DNA of 64,000 bases, from NCBI RefSeq assembly GCF_017353175.1, contig NZ_JAFMYW010000003.1, positions 496,001 through 560,000 of the forward strand. The letters are read 5' to 3'. Positions 41,996 through 50,914 of this stretch are shown here, one piece after another (the first letter of the stretch is position 1; the number at the start of each line of letters is the position of its first letter). The position numbers and the translations under genes were made by a program. The DNA is from Fibrella forsythiae (lineage in GTDB: Bacteria; Bacteroidota; Bacteroidia; Cytophagales; Spirosomataceae). The notes beneath the pieces are model-generated. The model was not told the origin of the DNA, ran no database searches, and saw only the letters and a list, made by a program, of their open reading frames with translations.

Positions 41996-43921
41996 ATGTT
42001 CGTCCGTTTCCTTTGTCTTGTTCTGTCAACAGGACTGCTTCATTGTGCATCCGCGCAGTCGCCGCCATTACTCCGAGTTAATGAATCGGCAACGATATAT
42101 CCACTTGGCAGGTTTGTGGAGTATTTGGAAGATTCTTCAGGTACGTTGTCGATAGCCGACGTTCGGGCTTCCCATCAGTTTGTGCAGAGTAAAAAGCTGA
42201 TACCGTCGTTTGGTTTTTCAAAATCAGTCTACTGGTTCCATTGTCGGTTTATAGCCAACCCGGTAGCTACAGATCTGCGGTGGCTACTCGAACTGGGTTA
42301 TTCGCACTTTCGAACGGCCGACCTGTACGTGTTCAATCAGGCTGGTCAGCAAATAGGGCAGATACTGGCCGGGAATAGCCGGGGTGAGGCACATCGACCG
42401 TTAGCAACCCACAATTATGTATTTCCGCTACGGCTGGCTGCAGGTCAGGAAGTACATCTTTATCTGCGTTGCGATGGTATGGCGAGCAAACTATTTCCGC
42501 TGACCCTTTATGAGCAGGATGCTTTTTATAATGCTGCTCAGACTACATCGCTCTGGTTGGGTTTTTACTTTGGTTTTCTGGCCATTACAATTCTTTATCA
42601 CCTGCTGCTCTTCTTCTACAATCAGACGAAAAGCTACCTTCTTTTCAGTGCGTATCTATCGGCTTACCTGCTTAACGAATTGCTTCGGGGAAACGGCAAT
42701 TACATTGAACGGTTGGTGCTGGTGTACCATCCCTTCTGGCAGGAGCACGTGGTTTCCCTGCTCAACGGGGTGATTGTTCTGGTCAGTGTGCTCGGCTTGC
42801 GATTCTACAGCATGGGCCTGAAACTGGAAACCGCTGGTTGGATGTACAAACTATTACGCTGGATGCAGGCTATTAACCTGTTGATTTATAGTTTGTTATT
42901 AACTGGAATGTTTCCGGTTTCGTATTCGTTGTTCTTCAATTTCACGGTACCTCTATTCGCTTATCTGACCGTGTTGCTTATTAGTCTGGTCAGAATCGTA
43001 GAAGGTTACCGACCTGCCTGGTACTACTTTCTGGCTACGCTAATTCTGTTCGCTGGCGTTCTGATAGTCATGTGTGAACGATCGGGCTGGCTGGAAGGAA
43101 CGAATTTCTGGCAGCATAATGCCATTCAGGTGGCGTCGATTATTGAGATTCTGCTGCTATCACTGGGTTTCGCCGAAGGAATCAGGGCAGAGCGGAAACG
43201 CAGGAAGATGGAACTGGAAGTATCCAACCTGGCTGGCCGAAAGTCGGAGCGCGAATGGCTGTCTATAGTATTGCACACCTCGTTTGGGACCACCTTGTCG
43301 ACCATGTTGTTTGGACTGAGTCAATTGGAGTGGAAACGGTTGACGGAGACCAATTTAAACCTGCTGGTGAACCTGAAAAAACAGCTCGATAACTCATTGG
43401 ATGAACTCCGTATTCTGGCTCGTAGTTTGCCGCCAACGCTACTTGACGAACAGGGGTTGCCCGTTGCTCTCAAGACCCTGATCACGAATTATAATACGCG
43501 AAACCAAGTGCAGTTTCATTTTAATACAGACGGCAACGAAAGGCGGCTGGAGGCCAGGCAGGAGTTTGAGCTGTACCTGATCGGTCTGGAACTGGTCAAT
43601 AACGTAATGCGTCATGCCGAGGCCACTTCGGCATGGCTCGACCTGATTTGGGGCCAGCACGATGATTCGTTGACTATTCGAATGCGGGATAACGGCAAAG
43701 GTTTTGCCGATAATAGTTCTGGCGGTGGCTATGGCTTGGAGAGTATCCGCCGTATTGTTCAGCACAACCTCGATGGGTCTGTTGAGGCCACCAATGGGCC
43801 AGCTGGCGGAGCCCTGGTTACGGTGCGTGTTCAATTGCCGCAACTTGCCAAGTTGAATAGGGTTAAGGCTAGATATAGCCCAGTTCGGCAGCTTTTCGGA
43901 GTAGTTCGTTCGTACTTTTAA
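41996..43921 (+). CDS. 7TMR-DISM histidine kinase with altered H-box
   Basis: With start at ATG 41996 this is 641 residues: signal peptide (MFVRFLCLVLSTGLLHCASA), a 7TMR-DISMED2 sensor domain (about 25-165, FGFSKSVYWFHCRFIAN, LRCDGMASKLFPLTLYEQ), seven membrane helices (about 175-385), and a NarL-type kinase core ending with HATPase motifs (EFELYLIGLELVNNVMRHAEA, RDNGKGFA, GGGYGLESIRRIV). The phospho-acceptor region reads VLHTSFGTTLSTM, with Thr where an acidic residue follows His in most relatives. Its last 53 bases overlap the convergent response regulator. It is divergent from the sigma-caspase operon, which it may control. Confidence 0.85.
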   Translation: MFVRFLCLVLSTGLLHCASAQSPPLLRVNESATIYPLGRFVEYLEDSSGTLSIADVRASHQFVQSKKLIPSFGFSKSVYWFHCRFIANPVATDLRWLLELGYSHFRTADLYVFNQAGQQIGQILAGNSRGEAHRPLATHNYVFPLRLAAGQEVHLYLRCDGMASKLFPLTLYEQDAFYNAAQTTSLWLGFYFGFLAITILYHLLLFFYNQTKSYLLFSAYLSAYLLNELLRGNGNYIERLVLVYHPFWQEHVVSLLNGVIVLVSVLGLRFYSMGLKLETAGWMYKLLRWMQAINLLIYSLLLTGMFPVSYSLFFNFTVPLFAYLTVLLISLVRIVEGYRPAWYYFLATLILFAGVLIVMCERSGWLEGTNFWQHNAIQVASIIEILLLSLGFAEGIRAERKRRKMELEVSNLAGRKSEREWLSIVLHTSFGTTLSTMLFGLSQLEWKRLTETNLNLLVNLKKQLDNSLDELRILARSLPPTLLDEQGLPVALKTLITNYNTRNQVQFHFNTDGNERRLEARQEFELYLIGLELVNNVMRHAEATSAWLDLIWGQHDDSLTIRMRDNGKGFADNSSGGGYGLESIRRIVQHNLDGSVEATNGPAGGALVTVRVQLPQLAKLNRVKARYSPVRQLFGVVRSYF

Positions 43922-44492
43922 CGCCTAGTTTTTCCTTAATGTGGTGAACGTGAGAGTCGTAGGTATTGGTATTTTTTATCAACAGATCTTTCACAATGTC
44001 GGCCCGTTTCATGCCAAGATCAATCCGGTTAAGAATTTCTTTCTCGCGCGGGGTGAGTCTGGGCAGGCCATTTTTATTGATATTGATCAGCACATCTTTC
44101 ACATCATTACTGAAGACCCGTTCGCCTTGCTCGGCTTTCAGCAAAAAATCAACCAGTTCGTCTTTCGTAATCTGTTTACTCAGGTAGCCGTCAAGCCCCA
44201 ACTGATTCGCTTCCTGAATAAGCAATGCATTCTGGCTGGCACTTGTCAGCAATACGATTCTCAGGTTGGGGTATGTCTGTTTCAGCCGCTTTGCCAGGCT
44301 AAGGTCAGTTACTTCGTTACCCAGAATCAGATCGAGAAGCAACAGGTCGGGTTGCTGGTATTTTAGTTTTTCCCAAAGTTGGGCGACAGTAGAAACCGAA
44401 CCGATAATCTGAATGGTTGGATGCCCCACAAAGGCTCTAGACATCAGGTCTGTCCAGAGCGGTAAGTCATCAACTAAAAGCACCTTGAACAT
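43869..44492 (-). CDS. NarL/LuxR-family response regulator
   Basis: This 207-residue regulator has a receiver domain with acidic pair (LLVDDLPLW, Asp8/Asp9), phospho-acceptor Asp54 (LLLDLILG), Thr in LLTSASQNA and the Lys in GLDGYLSKQ. The C-terminal LuxR helix-turn-helix (LTPREKEILNRIDLGMKRADIVKDLLIKNTNTYDSHVHHIKEKLGV) binds DNA. It is convergent with the 7TMR kinase and overlaps its end, so it is the natural cognate. Target candidates are the palindromes between the kinase and sigma genes. Length and start are normal. Confidence 0.9.
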   Translation of the reverse strand: MFKVLLVDDLPLWTDLMSRAFVGHPTIQIIGSVSTVAQLWEKLKYQQPDLLLLDLILGNEVTDLSLAKRLKQTYPNLRIVLLTSASQNALLIQEANQLGLDGYLSKQITKDELVDFLLKAEQGERVFSNDVKDVLININKNGLPRLTPREKEILNRIDLGMKRADIVKDLLIKNTNTYDSHVHHIKEKLGVKSTNELLRKAAELGYI

Positions 44493-44658
44493 ACTAAGTG
44501 GGTCATTAAGAACAGGCTACAAAGAAATTGAATGCATCTATATACTTTCATTTATTATCTGACAGGCACGCTCACCAGCCGATTATATCCAATAAAGATA
44601 TGATCAGAAAAGTCGGTTTCAACGGTGTTGGTAGACTGGTGATCGGTTTTGGCTCAAC

Positions 44659-47145
44659 TCAACAATCAGCATACGCCAGGCGTAGTTCGCGCTGGGTCAC
44701 TCTGCCGTCCAGTGTCTTCACGGCGCCAGTTAAACTGAGTGGGCGTTCAGTGCCGAAGGTGCTGTAGATCAACGAGAGTTTGTCGGCCGATACAACTACT
44801 TCGATGGGCAACGACCCTTCACGAATGCAAATGGCCAGGTGATTCTCTACTGTCTGCGGCGATATACCCCGCGCTGTGGCAATGTCGGAGATGGACTTTC
44901 CCGATAGAAACAACGTGAGCGTCGCTTCATGTGCGGCTGCGCTGGGTACGTTAGGCTGAGCACGTTGGGGCTGGTCCCGAGCTACGCCCACACGGCTGGC
45001 GTTACCGTAGCCTGCGCTGGCATAGTCGGGGTTGTTTCGGATGATGTGGAGCAGTTCATCGCCAATGCGCTTGGCCTTAGCCTTGCCTAATCCTTTGATC
45101 TTAGCGAGTTGCTCAATGGTTTCGGGACGAACACGCTCTATCTCCGTCAGCGTTTGCTGGGACATGATCTGATAGGCCATGGCGTTATGTTCCGAGGCCA
45201 TGTTGTTGCGCCATTTCATCAACTCGAAATACAACGCGCTCGGCTTCGACTCATCACGGCGCCCAGCCGCTCCCCGCTGCCGGGCGCCGATGGCTGGCGC
45301 TGTGGCCTGTTTCCGGGCGGGTACAAAATCGAGTTCGGCGCGGTTGCGGGCTTCACCATAGCGCAGGGCATCGAACCCATCGCGGCATTTGGCGAAGGTG
45401 GCCAGGTTGACGACCAACGCTTTTTCGGTATCGTCGAGGTATTCGAGCAGGGCTGTTCGTACCTGTTTATTGTCCGATTCGGTGGGCAGCGCACGAAGCT
45501 TGGGCAGTAGCTCGTCGGTAAGCAGGTTGTGGAAATACACGCTGGCATTGCGTATACGTACCTGAAGAGCCTCGTTGGCCTCGGGCAGCGGCTCCTGTGC
45601 AAAGTATTCGGGCAACTGCTTCTGGAACCGGTGGGCCATCAGCCGGGCTTTGTCGGTGAGTATTGCGGCCAGTTCGGTTAGCTCGGGCATCAGGTTCATC
45701 GGCAGGCTTCGGGCCGAATCGCCCACGACTTTCCGGGTACGTCCCAGCCAGTAAGCCGCCTGTTCAAACGAGAACAGATCGTACAGCCGCTGTTCCTGAT
45801 TCACCCGTTTGGCGCTTTGGAAGTGTTGCTCGGTGGGGGTACGTTCCTGCACATCGGCATGGAACCGCTCCAGGTTGTATTCGGTCTTGATGCTGCTGGC
45901 CGGAATGGGCGTTTGTAGCACCAGCCCTTCCAGCGTTTTACACCGGCTCAGCGCCACATACACCTGCCCATGGGCGAAGGCTTTCCCGGCGTCGATAATG
46001 GCCCGCTCGAAGGTCAGACCCTGGCTTTTATGAACGGTAATGGCCCAGGCCAGCCGCAGCGGAAACTGCATGAACGAGCCGATGATATCGCTTTTGATCG
46101 CCTTGGTAGTTGGGTCGAGCGTGTAGCGGATATTCTGCCATTCAACCGGACCGGTCACAATGCTCATGGCCTCGCCGGGGCATTTCACTTCGATGTAATC
46201 TTCTCCGAACGCGATGATCCGGCCAATTTTGCCATTGTAGAACAGCTTGTCGCGCGAGACGTCATTTTTGATAAACATCACCTGCGCGCCCACTTTCAGC
46301 TCAAGCTTATGCTCGGTGGGGTACATGTGTTCGGGGAAATCATCGAGAACGGTAGCTGTATAGGATCGAAGCGGCGATGATAGTTCGGCCAGTTTCCGGT
46401 TGTTGATCTGCTGAGCCGTGTTGTTGTGCGTCGACAGGGTGATGTACCCTGCTTCATCGTCGGGCGCAAAGTCGGGAATGTAGCGTTGATTCAGATCGGC
46501 AAGCCCTTTGGCGGTGATCGTTTTCTCGCGGATGCCGTTTAGCAGGTCGATGAAGCGCTGGTCGGATTGCCGGTAGATGTGCGTGAGTTCGATGGACACG
46601 TACTCAGTTTCCTGCAAGGCCTGACTGCTGAAAAAATAGCCGGTCTGGTAGTGCGGTTGCAACAACGCCCAATCGTCGTCGCGAATAACGGGCGGAAGCT
46701 GCTGCATGTCGCCGATCAGGAGCAACTGAACACCGCCAAAGGGCCGGTCGCCACCCCGGTACCGCCGCAACACCGCATCGATACCGTCGAGCACATCGGC
46801 CCGCACCATACTGATCTCATCGATTACAAGCAGATCGAGCGTACGGAGCAACTTGATTTTTTCGCTGTTGAATTTTCGGTTCAACTGCCCCTGATCGCCG
46901 GGAACAATAGGCCCGAATGGCAGTTGAAAGAGCGAGTGAATGGTAACGCCCCCCGCATTAATAGCCGCTACGCCCGTTGGGGCAACTACAACAAGTCGCT
47001 TGGCCGATAACTGCTTGATCTGGTGAAGAAACGTGGTTTTACCCGTACCTGCTTTTCCGGTAAGGAACACATTCTGGCTGGTATGCAGCACATAGTTATG
47101 CGCCAGATCGAGTCGTTCGTTTGGGATGTGGAGTTTAGTAGTCAA
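44659..47145 (-). CDS. Pif1/RecD-like superfamily 1 DNA helicase with HRDC and HTH domains
   Basis: This 828-residue helicase has a P-loop GKAGTGKTT near residue 32, Walker B as LVIDEISMV, and the UvrD_C2 segment ITVHKSQGLTFERAIIDAG (about 380-400). After a helical region of about 200 residues come an HRDC domain (LYFELMKWRNNMASEHNAMAYQIMS, about 640-715), which contacts DNA, and a C-terminal helix-turn-helix (LSGKSISDIATARGISPQTVENHLAICI). The start is a TTG at 47145; no better ATG lies upstream of the P-loop. It probably resolves structured or stalled DNA. It is not linked to the surrounding operons. Confidence 0.88.
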   Translation of the reverse strand: MTTKLHIPNERLDLAHNYVLHTSQNVFLTGKAGTGKTTFLHQIKQLSAKRLVVVAPTGVAAINAGGVTIHSLFQLPFGPIVPGDQGQLNRKFNSEKIKLLRTLDLLVIDEISMVRADVLDGIDAVLRRYRGGDRPFGGVQLLLIGDMQQLPPVIRDDDWALLQPHYQTGYFFSSQALQETEYVSIELTHIYRQSDQRFIDLLNGIREKTITAKGLADLNQRYIPDFAPDDEAGYITLSTHNNTAQQINNRKLAELSSPLRSYTATVLDDFPEHMYPTEHKLELKVGAQVMFIKNDVSRDKLFYNGKIGRIIAFGEDYIEVKCPGEAMSIVTGPVEWQNIRYTLDPTTKAIKSDIIGSFMQFPLRLAWAITVHKSQGLTFERAIIDAGKAFAHGQVYVALSRCKTLEGLVLQTPIPASSIKTEYNLERFHADVQERTPTEQHFQSAKRVNQEQRLYDLFSFEQAAYWLGRTRKVVGDSARSLPMNLMPELTELAAILTDKARLMAHRFQKQLPEYFAQEPLPEANEALQVRIRNASVYFHNLLTDELLPKLRALPTESDNKQVRTALLEYLDDTEKALVVNLATFAKCRDGFDALRYGEARNRAELDFVPARKQATAPAIGARQRGAAGRRDESKPSALYFELMKWRNNMASEHNAMAYQIMSQQTLTEIERVRPETIEQLAKIKGLGKAKAKRIGDELLHIIRNNPDYASAGYGNASRVGVARDQPQRAQPNVPSAAAHEATLTLFLSGKSISDIATARGISPQTVENHLAICIREGSLPIEVVVSADKLSLIYSTFGTERPLSLTGAVKTLDGRVTQRELRLAYADC

Positions 47146-47195
47146 GTGCGTACGGTTGGTAACAGAAAATGCCGGTTGGCTCTATAAAGATAAAT

Positions 47196-47249
47196 GGTAC
47201 GCGGGTTATGACGGGTACGCGGATTATGGTGGGTACACGGATTTAAAGG
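47196..47249. repeat. Three 18-base tandem units upstream of the EPS cluster
   Basis: Units at 47196, 47214 and 47232 read GGTACGCGGGTTATGACG, GGTACGCGGATTATGGTG and GGTACACGGATTTAAAGG. The third also starts the palindromic element below. Confidence 0.7.
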
Positions 47250-47365
47250 ATTAAACAGATTGACGCGAATTGTCGGATTTAAAATGGATTTGCTCTGCGT
47301 CAGTCTGTAATCCGCTTAAATCCAATAATCTGCGTCAATCTGTTTAAGCCTTTAAATCCCGTACC
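47232..47365. repeat. Long imperfect palindrome in the helicase/EPS gap
   Basis: Left arm GGTACACGGATTTAAAGG... (47232-47267) pairs with a right arm ending ...TTTAAATCCCGTACC (to 47365), with inner GATTGACGC/CGTCAATC. GGATTTAA units recur in the middle. The remaining 47366-47513 of the 368-base gap is AT-rich and shows no TAnnTTTG promoter. Confidence 0.75.
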
Positions 47366-47513
47366 GTTTCCGCTTACCTATCAGTTCCATATTCTGGAAA
47401 CAGATTCCTGTCTATAGACATTACAAGCTTTATCATATTTTTAAATAACTCATAATCAATAGTTTAATCTACTGGCATGCTATTCGTATTCTTCGTCTCC
47501 AAACAATCAGTTC

Positions 47514-47957
47514 ATGGAAACGAAGAACAACCTATCCATTTTCATTGTCGACGACGATCCGTTCTGCGGACAGCTCTACGAACATCAGGTTCGTAACCTT
47601 GGCTACACCAATGTAACACTGTTCAACGATGGTCAGGAGTGCCTGAACCACTTGACGGATTCCCCCGATGTCATTTTTCTGGACTACCGGATGGAGCCGA
47701 TGGATGGCCTGGCTATGCTGCGCAAGATCAAGCGGTTCAATCCTAACATCTATCTGGTCGTCATCTCGGGTCAGGAGGATTTGAACGTAGCCATCGACGT
47801 GCTTAAATATGGGGCGTTCGATTACATCATCAAAGGCGAGAACGACCTGGAGAAAATTGACGCTGTGCTGAAGAAAATCCGGCATGTGATGGCTCTGCTT
47901 CAACAGCGGCCAACCGGAAAAATTCAGAAGCTGTTGAGTTACCTGGGGGTCGCATGA
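47514..47957 (+). CDS. Receiver-only response regulator at the head of the EPS operon
   Basis: This 147-residue protein is one receiver domain: acidic residues in IFIVDDDPFCG, phospho-acceptor Asp57 in VIFLDYRMEPMDG, Ser85 in VVISGQED, and Lys107 in YIIKGEN. No output domain follows, only a short basic helix. Its stop overlaps the next gene's ATG (ATGA), so it is co-translated with the polysaccharide export protein. It may carry a phosphate signal to an export or synthesis protein by direct contact. The cognate kinase is not in the cluster. Confidence 0.9.
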   Translation: METKNNLSIFIVDDDPFCGQLYEHQVRNLGYTNVTLFNDGQECLNHLTDSPDVIFLDYRMEPMDGLAMLRKIKRFNPNIYLVVISGQEDLNVAIDVLKYGAFDYIIKGENDLEKIDAVLKKIRHVMALLQQRPTGKIQKLLSYLGVA

Positions 47958-48706
47958 GCCGGATCAGCACCTTGCCCGTTTTGATGTTCTTGCTCGCCGC
48001 TGTCGGGCTGTCGGGTTGCGCCTCGCAAAACCTGTTTCAGAAGCCCGTCACCACTAAAATCGACTCGGTCTTTTTAGGGCAGGCATCGTCGACGCAGTAT
48101 GTTATCCGGAAAGATGACAAACTCAGTATCAGTATCTGGAATCATGACGACCTCAGCGTAGGCTCGCTCTACAGTATCTACAGCGCCAACGAGGTCTATG
48201 GCAAATGGGTGATGGTTGACCCCAACGGCGACGTACCCATTCCGAAAATCGGGAAGGTGAAACTGGCTGGCCTGACGCAATTGCAGGCCCGCGATCGATT
48301 ACTGACCGAGTTCAGGAAATGGATTGTCGATCCGATCATCGATGTGAAGGTGCTGAACAAAGAGGTGACGATACTGGGCGAATTGAAAAACCCCGGCAAA
48401 TTCCTGCTCGAAAAAGAAGCCAACTCGCTGATCGAGCTATTGGGCCGCGCGGGCGATTTCGATTTGTACGCCGATCGACAGGCGATTCAGGTGATCAGAA
48501 CGATTGATAACCAGCCGCATACGATGAACATCGACTTAACAAGGATGGATCAGTTCGCTACAAGAAACATTCAGATTCTGCCCGGCGATGTGGTATACGT
48601 ACCTGCCAAAAAAAGTAAGCTATGGGATAAGCGAGCCGGGCCAAGTGTGCTCCCCGTTGCCAGTGCCATCACCACGTTGCTGGTGCTATTCAAGTTTTTT
48701 ATCTAA
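47954..48706 (+). CDS. Polysaccharide export lipoprotein (Wza/OtnA type)
   Basis: This 250-residue lipoprotein has a lipobox (LLAAVGLSGC, Cys22), a poly_export domain (YVIRKDDKLSISIWNHDDLSVGS, VMVDPNGDVPIPKIGKVKLAGLTQLQARDRLL) and an SLBB domain (VTILGELKNPGKFLLEKEANSLIELLGRAGDF). A hydrophobic C-terminal segment (LPVASAITTLLVLFKFFI) follows. It forms the outer-membrane channel through which the exopolysaccharide leaves. It is the second gene of the operon and works with the Wzc-like protein after it. Confidence 0.9.
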   Translation: MSRISTLPVLMFLLAAVGLSGCASQNLFQKPVTTKIDSVFLGQASSTQYVIRKDDKLSISIWNHDDLSVGSLYSIYSANEVYGKWVMVDPNGDVPIPKIGKVKLAGLTQLQARDRLLTEFRKWIVDPIIDVKVLNKEVTILGELKNPGKFLLEKEANSLIELLGRAGDFDLYADRQAIQVIRTIDNQPHTMNIDLTRMDQFATRNIQILPGDVVYVPAKKSKLWDKRAGPSVLPVASAITTLLVLFKFFI

Positions 48707-48715
48707 TCATCAGCC

Positions 48716-50914
48716 ATGTCTGAGTTATCGAAAACGCTGGGAATTCTGGGGCCGTTTGTGCGCGGCTTACCGCTGACGGCGGCCATCATGACCGTGGCGT
48801 TGTTTCTGGCGGGACGTTACCTGCGCTACGCTACGCCTATGTACGACAGTATGGCGAAGATCAAGCTGGCCGATGCCAACGAGGGAGCTCCCAGTGCTAA
48901 TCTGTACAAGGATTTCGACGTGTTCGCCAATACAAATAAAATTCTGGCCGAGGTTGAGTTGCTGAAATCCAATGTGTTGCTAACCAAGGCGCTGTCAGAT
49001 CTTGACTTGGCCGTAACGATCTACAGAGTTGGGAAGCTACGGAAAGCAGACCTGTACGGGCAATCGCCCATTCGTATTACGGCGGCGTTTACGGACCCTA
49101 CATGGTACAGCCAACCGTTCAAGCTGGTCATCCGGCGCGATTCCCTGACGGCCATTACGCTGCCAGGTGGCAAGACCCTCAACTGCGAATTAGGCCGGAT
49201 TATGACCTTCGAGGGCGGTAGCATTTTCATCAGCCGTAACGAAGCGTTGCTGAAAGAGCGTCATCACCTGGCTATCAATGATACTTACGAGTTCATTGTC
49301 AGAACTAAAGAAAGTGTGGTTGAGTCGGTGGTAAGTGATCTGGATGTGATGGCGGTGGATAAAGACATTCCAGTGCTGCGCATCAGCTACCGGAGTTCCG
49401 TACCCCAGAAAGCTGCCGACGTGGTGAATGGCGTAGCGGCCGCATATATCGCCGACGGTGTGAACGACCGGTTTCGCACGGCCGATACCACCGTTGACTT
49501 TCTGAATAAACAGCTGGTTGACGTAAAGAGCCGGTTAACGGCCAGCGAGCAGGCCATTGAAGGCTACCGGAATAGTAAAAACATCATCAACATTCGGCAG
49601 GAGACGGAAACCGATCTTCGTCAGATTGCCGATTTGCAGAAACAACTGTCGAGCGTACACATGAACGTGCTCGCCATCGACAGCCTGAACAGGTACGTTC
49701 GCCGGAACCCTGATTTTCTAAGGTCGGCCCCCAACTTCGAGGCGTTCAACGACCTGCTCTCAACGGAGATCGTCAAGAAAATGAAGCAGTTGCAGGGCGA
49801 CCGGCGCGAACTGCTGACGCGCTACACGCCCGAGCATGAAAAAGTACGGCTACTGGATACGCAGATGAACGACCTGGCCGACTACATGAAGGAGAGCATC
49901 AACAACACACTTACCAATCTGAAAATCAAGCATAACGACCTGGGCCGAACAGTCCGCGAAGCCGAAGCGCAGTTTATTGGACTGCCCACGAAAGAGAAAA
50001 CCATGACCGTGCTGGAACGCAATTTCAGCCTTGATGAACAGATATACCGTTTTCTGCACCAGAAACGCACCGAAGCCGATATTGCCCGTGCCGCCACTAT
50101 CTCGTTTCACCGGGTCATTACCGAAGGAAAAGTAGCCCGCACCCCGATTTCGCCTAATCCAACGCTCATCAAGGTGCTGGCGGGATTCCTGAGCTTATTA
50201 ATCAGCATTGTGCTGTTGTACGGCGTGCATTTCCTGAAAGCGCGGGTCAACAACGTAGAAAATATTCAGAAGACATCGGAGACAGAGGTAGCTGGTATGG
50301 TGCCATCCTTGGCGAATCCGGCAAAATCCAGCGCTTTTTTCCGGCAGTGGGCACTACACATGGAGTTGAAACAGTGGCTGGTGCCGGGCTCGGTCATCAC
50401 CATTTCGTCGTTCGATAAAAAGGAAGGCAAACGTACGCTGGCTACGGGGTTAGCAACGGCGCTCGTTAACCTGGGCAAGACCCTATTGGTTGTCGATGCC
50501 GATGGCACGCTAACCCAGTTTGGTGAGCCGGATAATCCGGCTTATGTGAACGTACCTGCTACTGACCCCCAGTGGCAACGGCCTATCAACTGGATGCCGA
50601 TGCTCAACGAGTGGAAAGCCAGCTATGATGTGGTACTTATCAAAAATGCGCCGATTACCGCCGAACCGGCAGCGGTGATGCTGATGGCTTCCGCCACGCT
50701 GAACCTGCTGGTGCTCGACAGCCGCCGAACCAAACAGAGCCGGGTACTGGAAGCCGATCTGCTGGCCCAAAACCTGATGCTGCCCATGATGCGCTTCGTG
50801 CTAAATCGGGCAGGATACACGCCTTCGCTGCTGAGCGAGTTGAGTCAAACCGTACGCGGTCTGGTGGTTCGTCGTCGCGCGTCGACACCTAAACAGAAGG
50901 AGGTGTACGCATGA
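48716..50914 (+). CDS. Wzc-like chain-length protein with degenerate P-loop
   Basis: This 732-residue protein has a Wzz N-terminal domain with first helix LPLTAAIMTVALFLAGRYL, a long coiled-coil periplasmic part (about 180-470, with the GNVR-like ATISFHRVITEGKVARTPISPNP near the second helix LIKVLAGFLSLLISIVLLYG), and a C-terminal CpsD-like ATPase region. The Walker A reads DKKEGKRTLATGL, with Arg where Ser or Thr follows Lys in BY-kinases, and there is no C-terminal tyrosine cluster. It may thus be a kinase-inactive chain-length regulator. LLVVDADG resembles Walker A'. It overlaps the flippase start by four bases. Confidence 0.85.
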   Translation: MSELSKTLGILGPFVRGLPLTAAIMTVALFLAGRYLRYATPMYDSMAKIKLADANEGAPSANLYKDFDVFANTNKILAEVELLKSNVLLTKALSDLDLAVTIYRVGKLRKADLYGQSPIRITAAFTDPTWYSQPFKLVIRRDSLTAITLPGGKTLNCELGRIMTFEGGSIFISRNEALLKERHHLAINDTYEFIVRTKESVVESVVSDLDVMAVDKDIPVLRISYRSSVPQKAADVVNGVAAAYIADGVNDRFRTADTTVDFLNKQLVDVKSRLTASEQAIEGYRNSKNIINIRQETETDLRQIADLQKQLSSVHMNVLAIDSLNRYVRRNPDFLRSAPNFEAFNDLLSTEIVKKMKQLQGDRRELLTRYTPEHEKVRLLDTQMNDLADYMKESINNTLTNLKIKHNDLGRTVREAEAQFIGLPTKEKTMTVLERNFSLDEQIYRFLHQKRTEADIARAATISFHRVITEGKVARTPISPNPTLIKVLAGFLSLLISIVLLYGVHFLKARVNNVENIQKTSETEVAGMVPSLANPAKSSAFFRQWALHMELKQWLVPGSVITISSFDKKEGKRTLATGLATALVNLGKTLLVVDADGTLTQFGEPDNPAYVNVPATDPQWQRPINWMPMLNEWKASYDVVLIKNAPITAEPAAVMLMASATLNLLVLDSRRTKQSRVLEADLLAQNLMLPMMRFVLNRAGYTPSLLSELSQTVRGLVVRRRASTPKQKEVYA

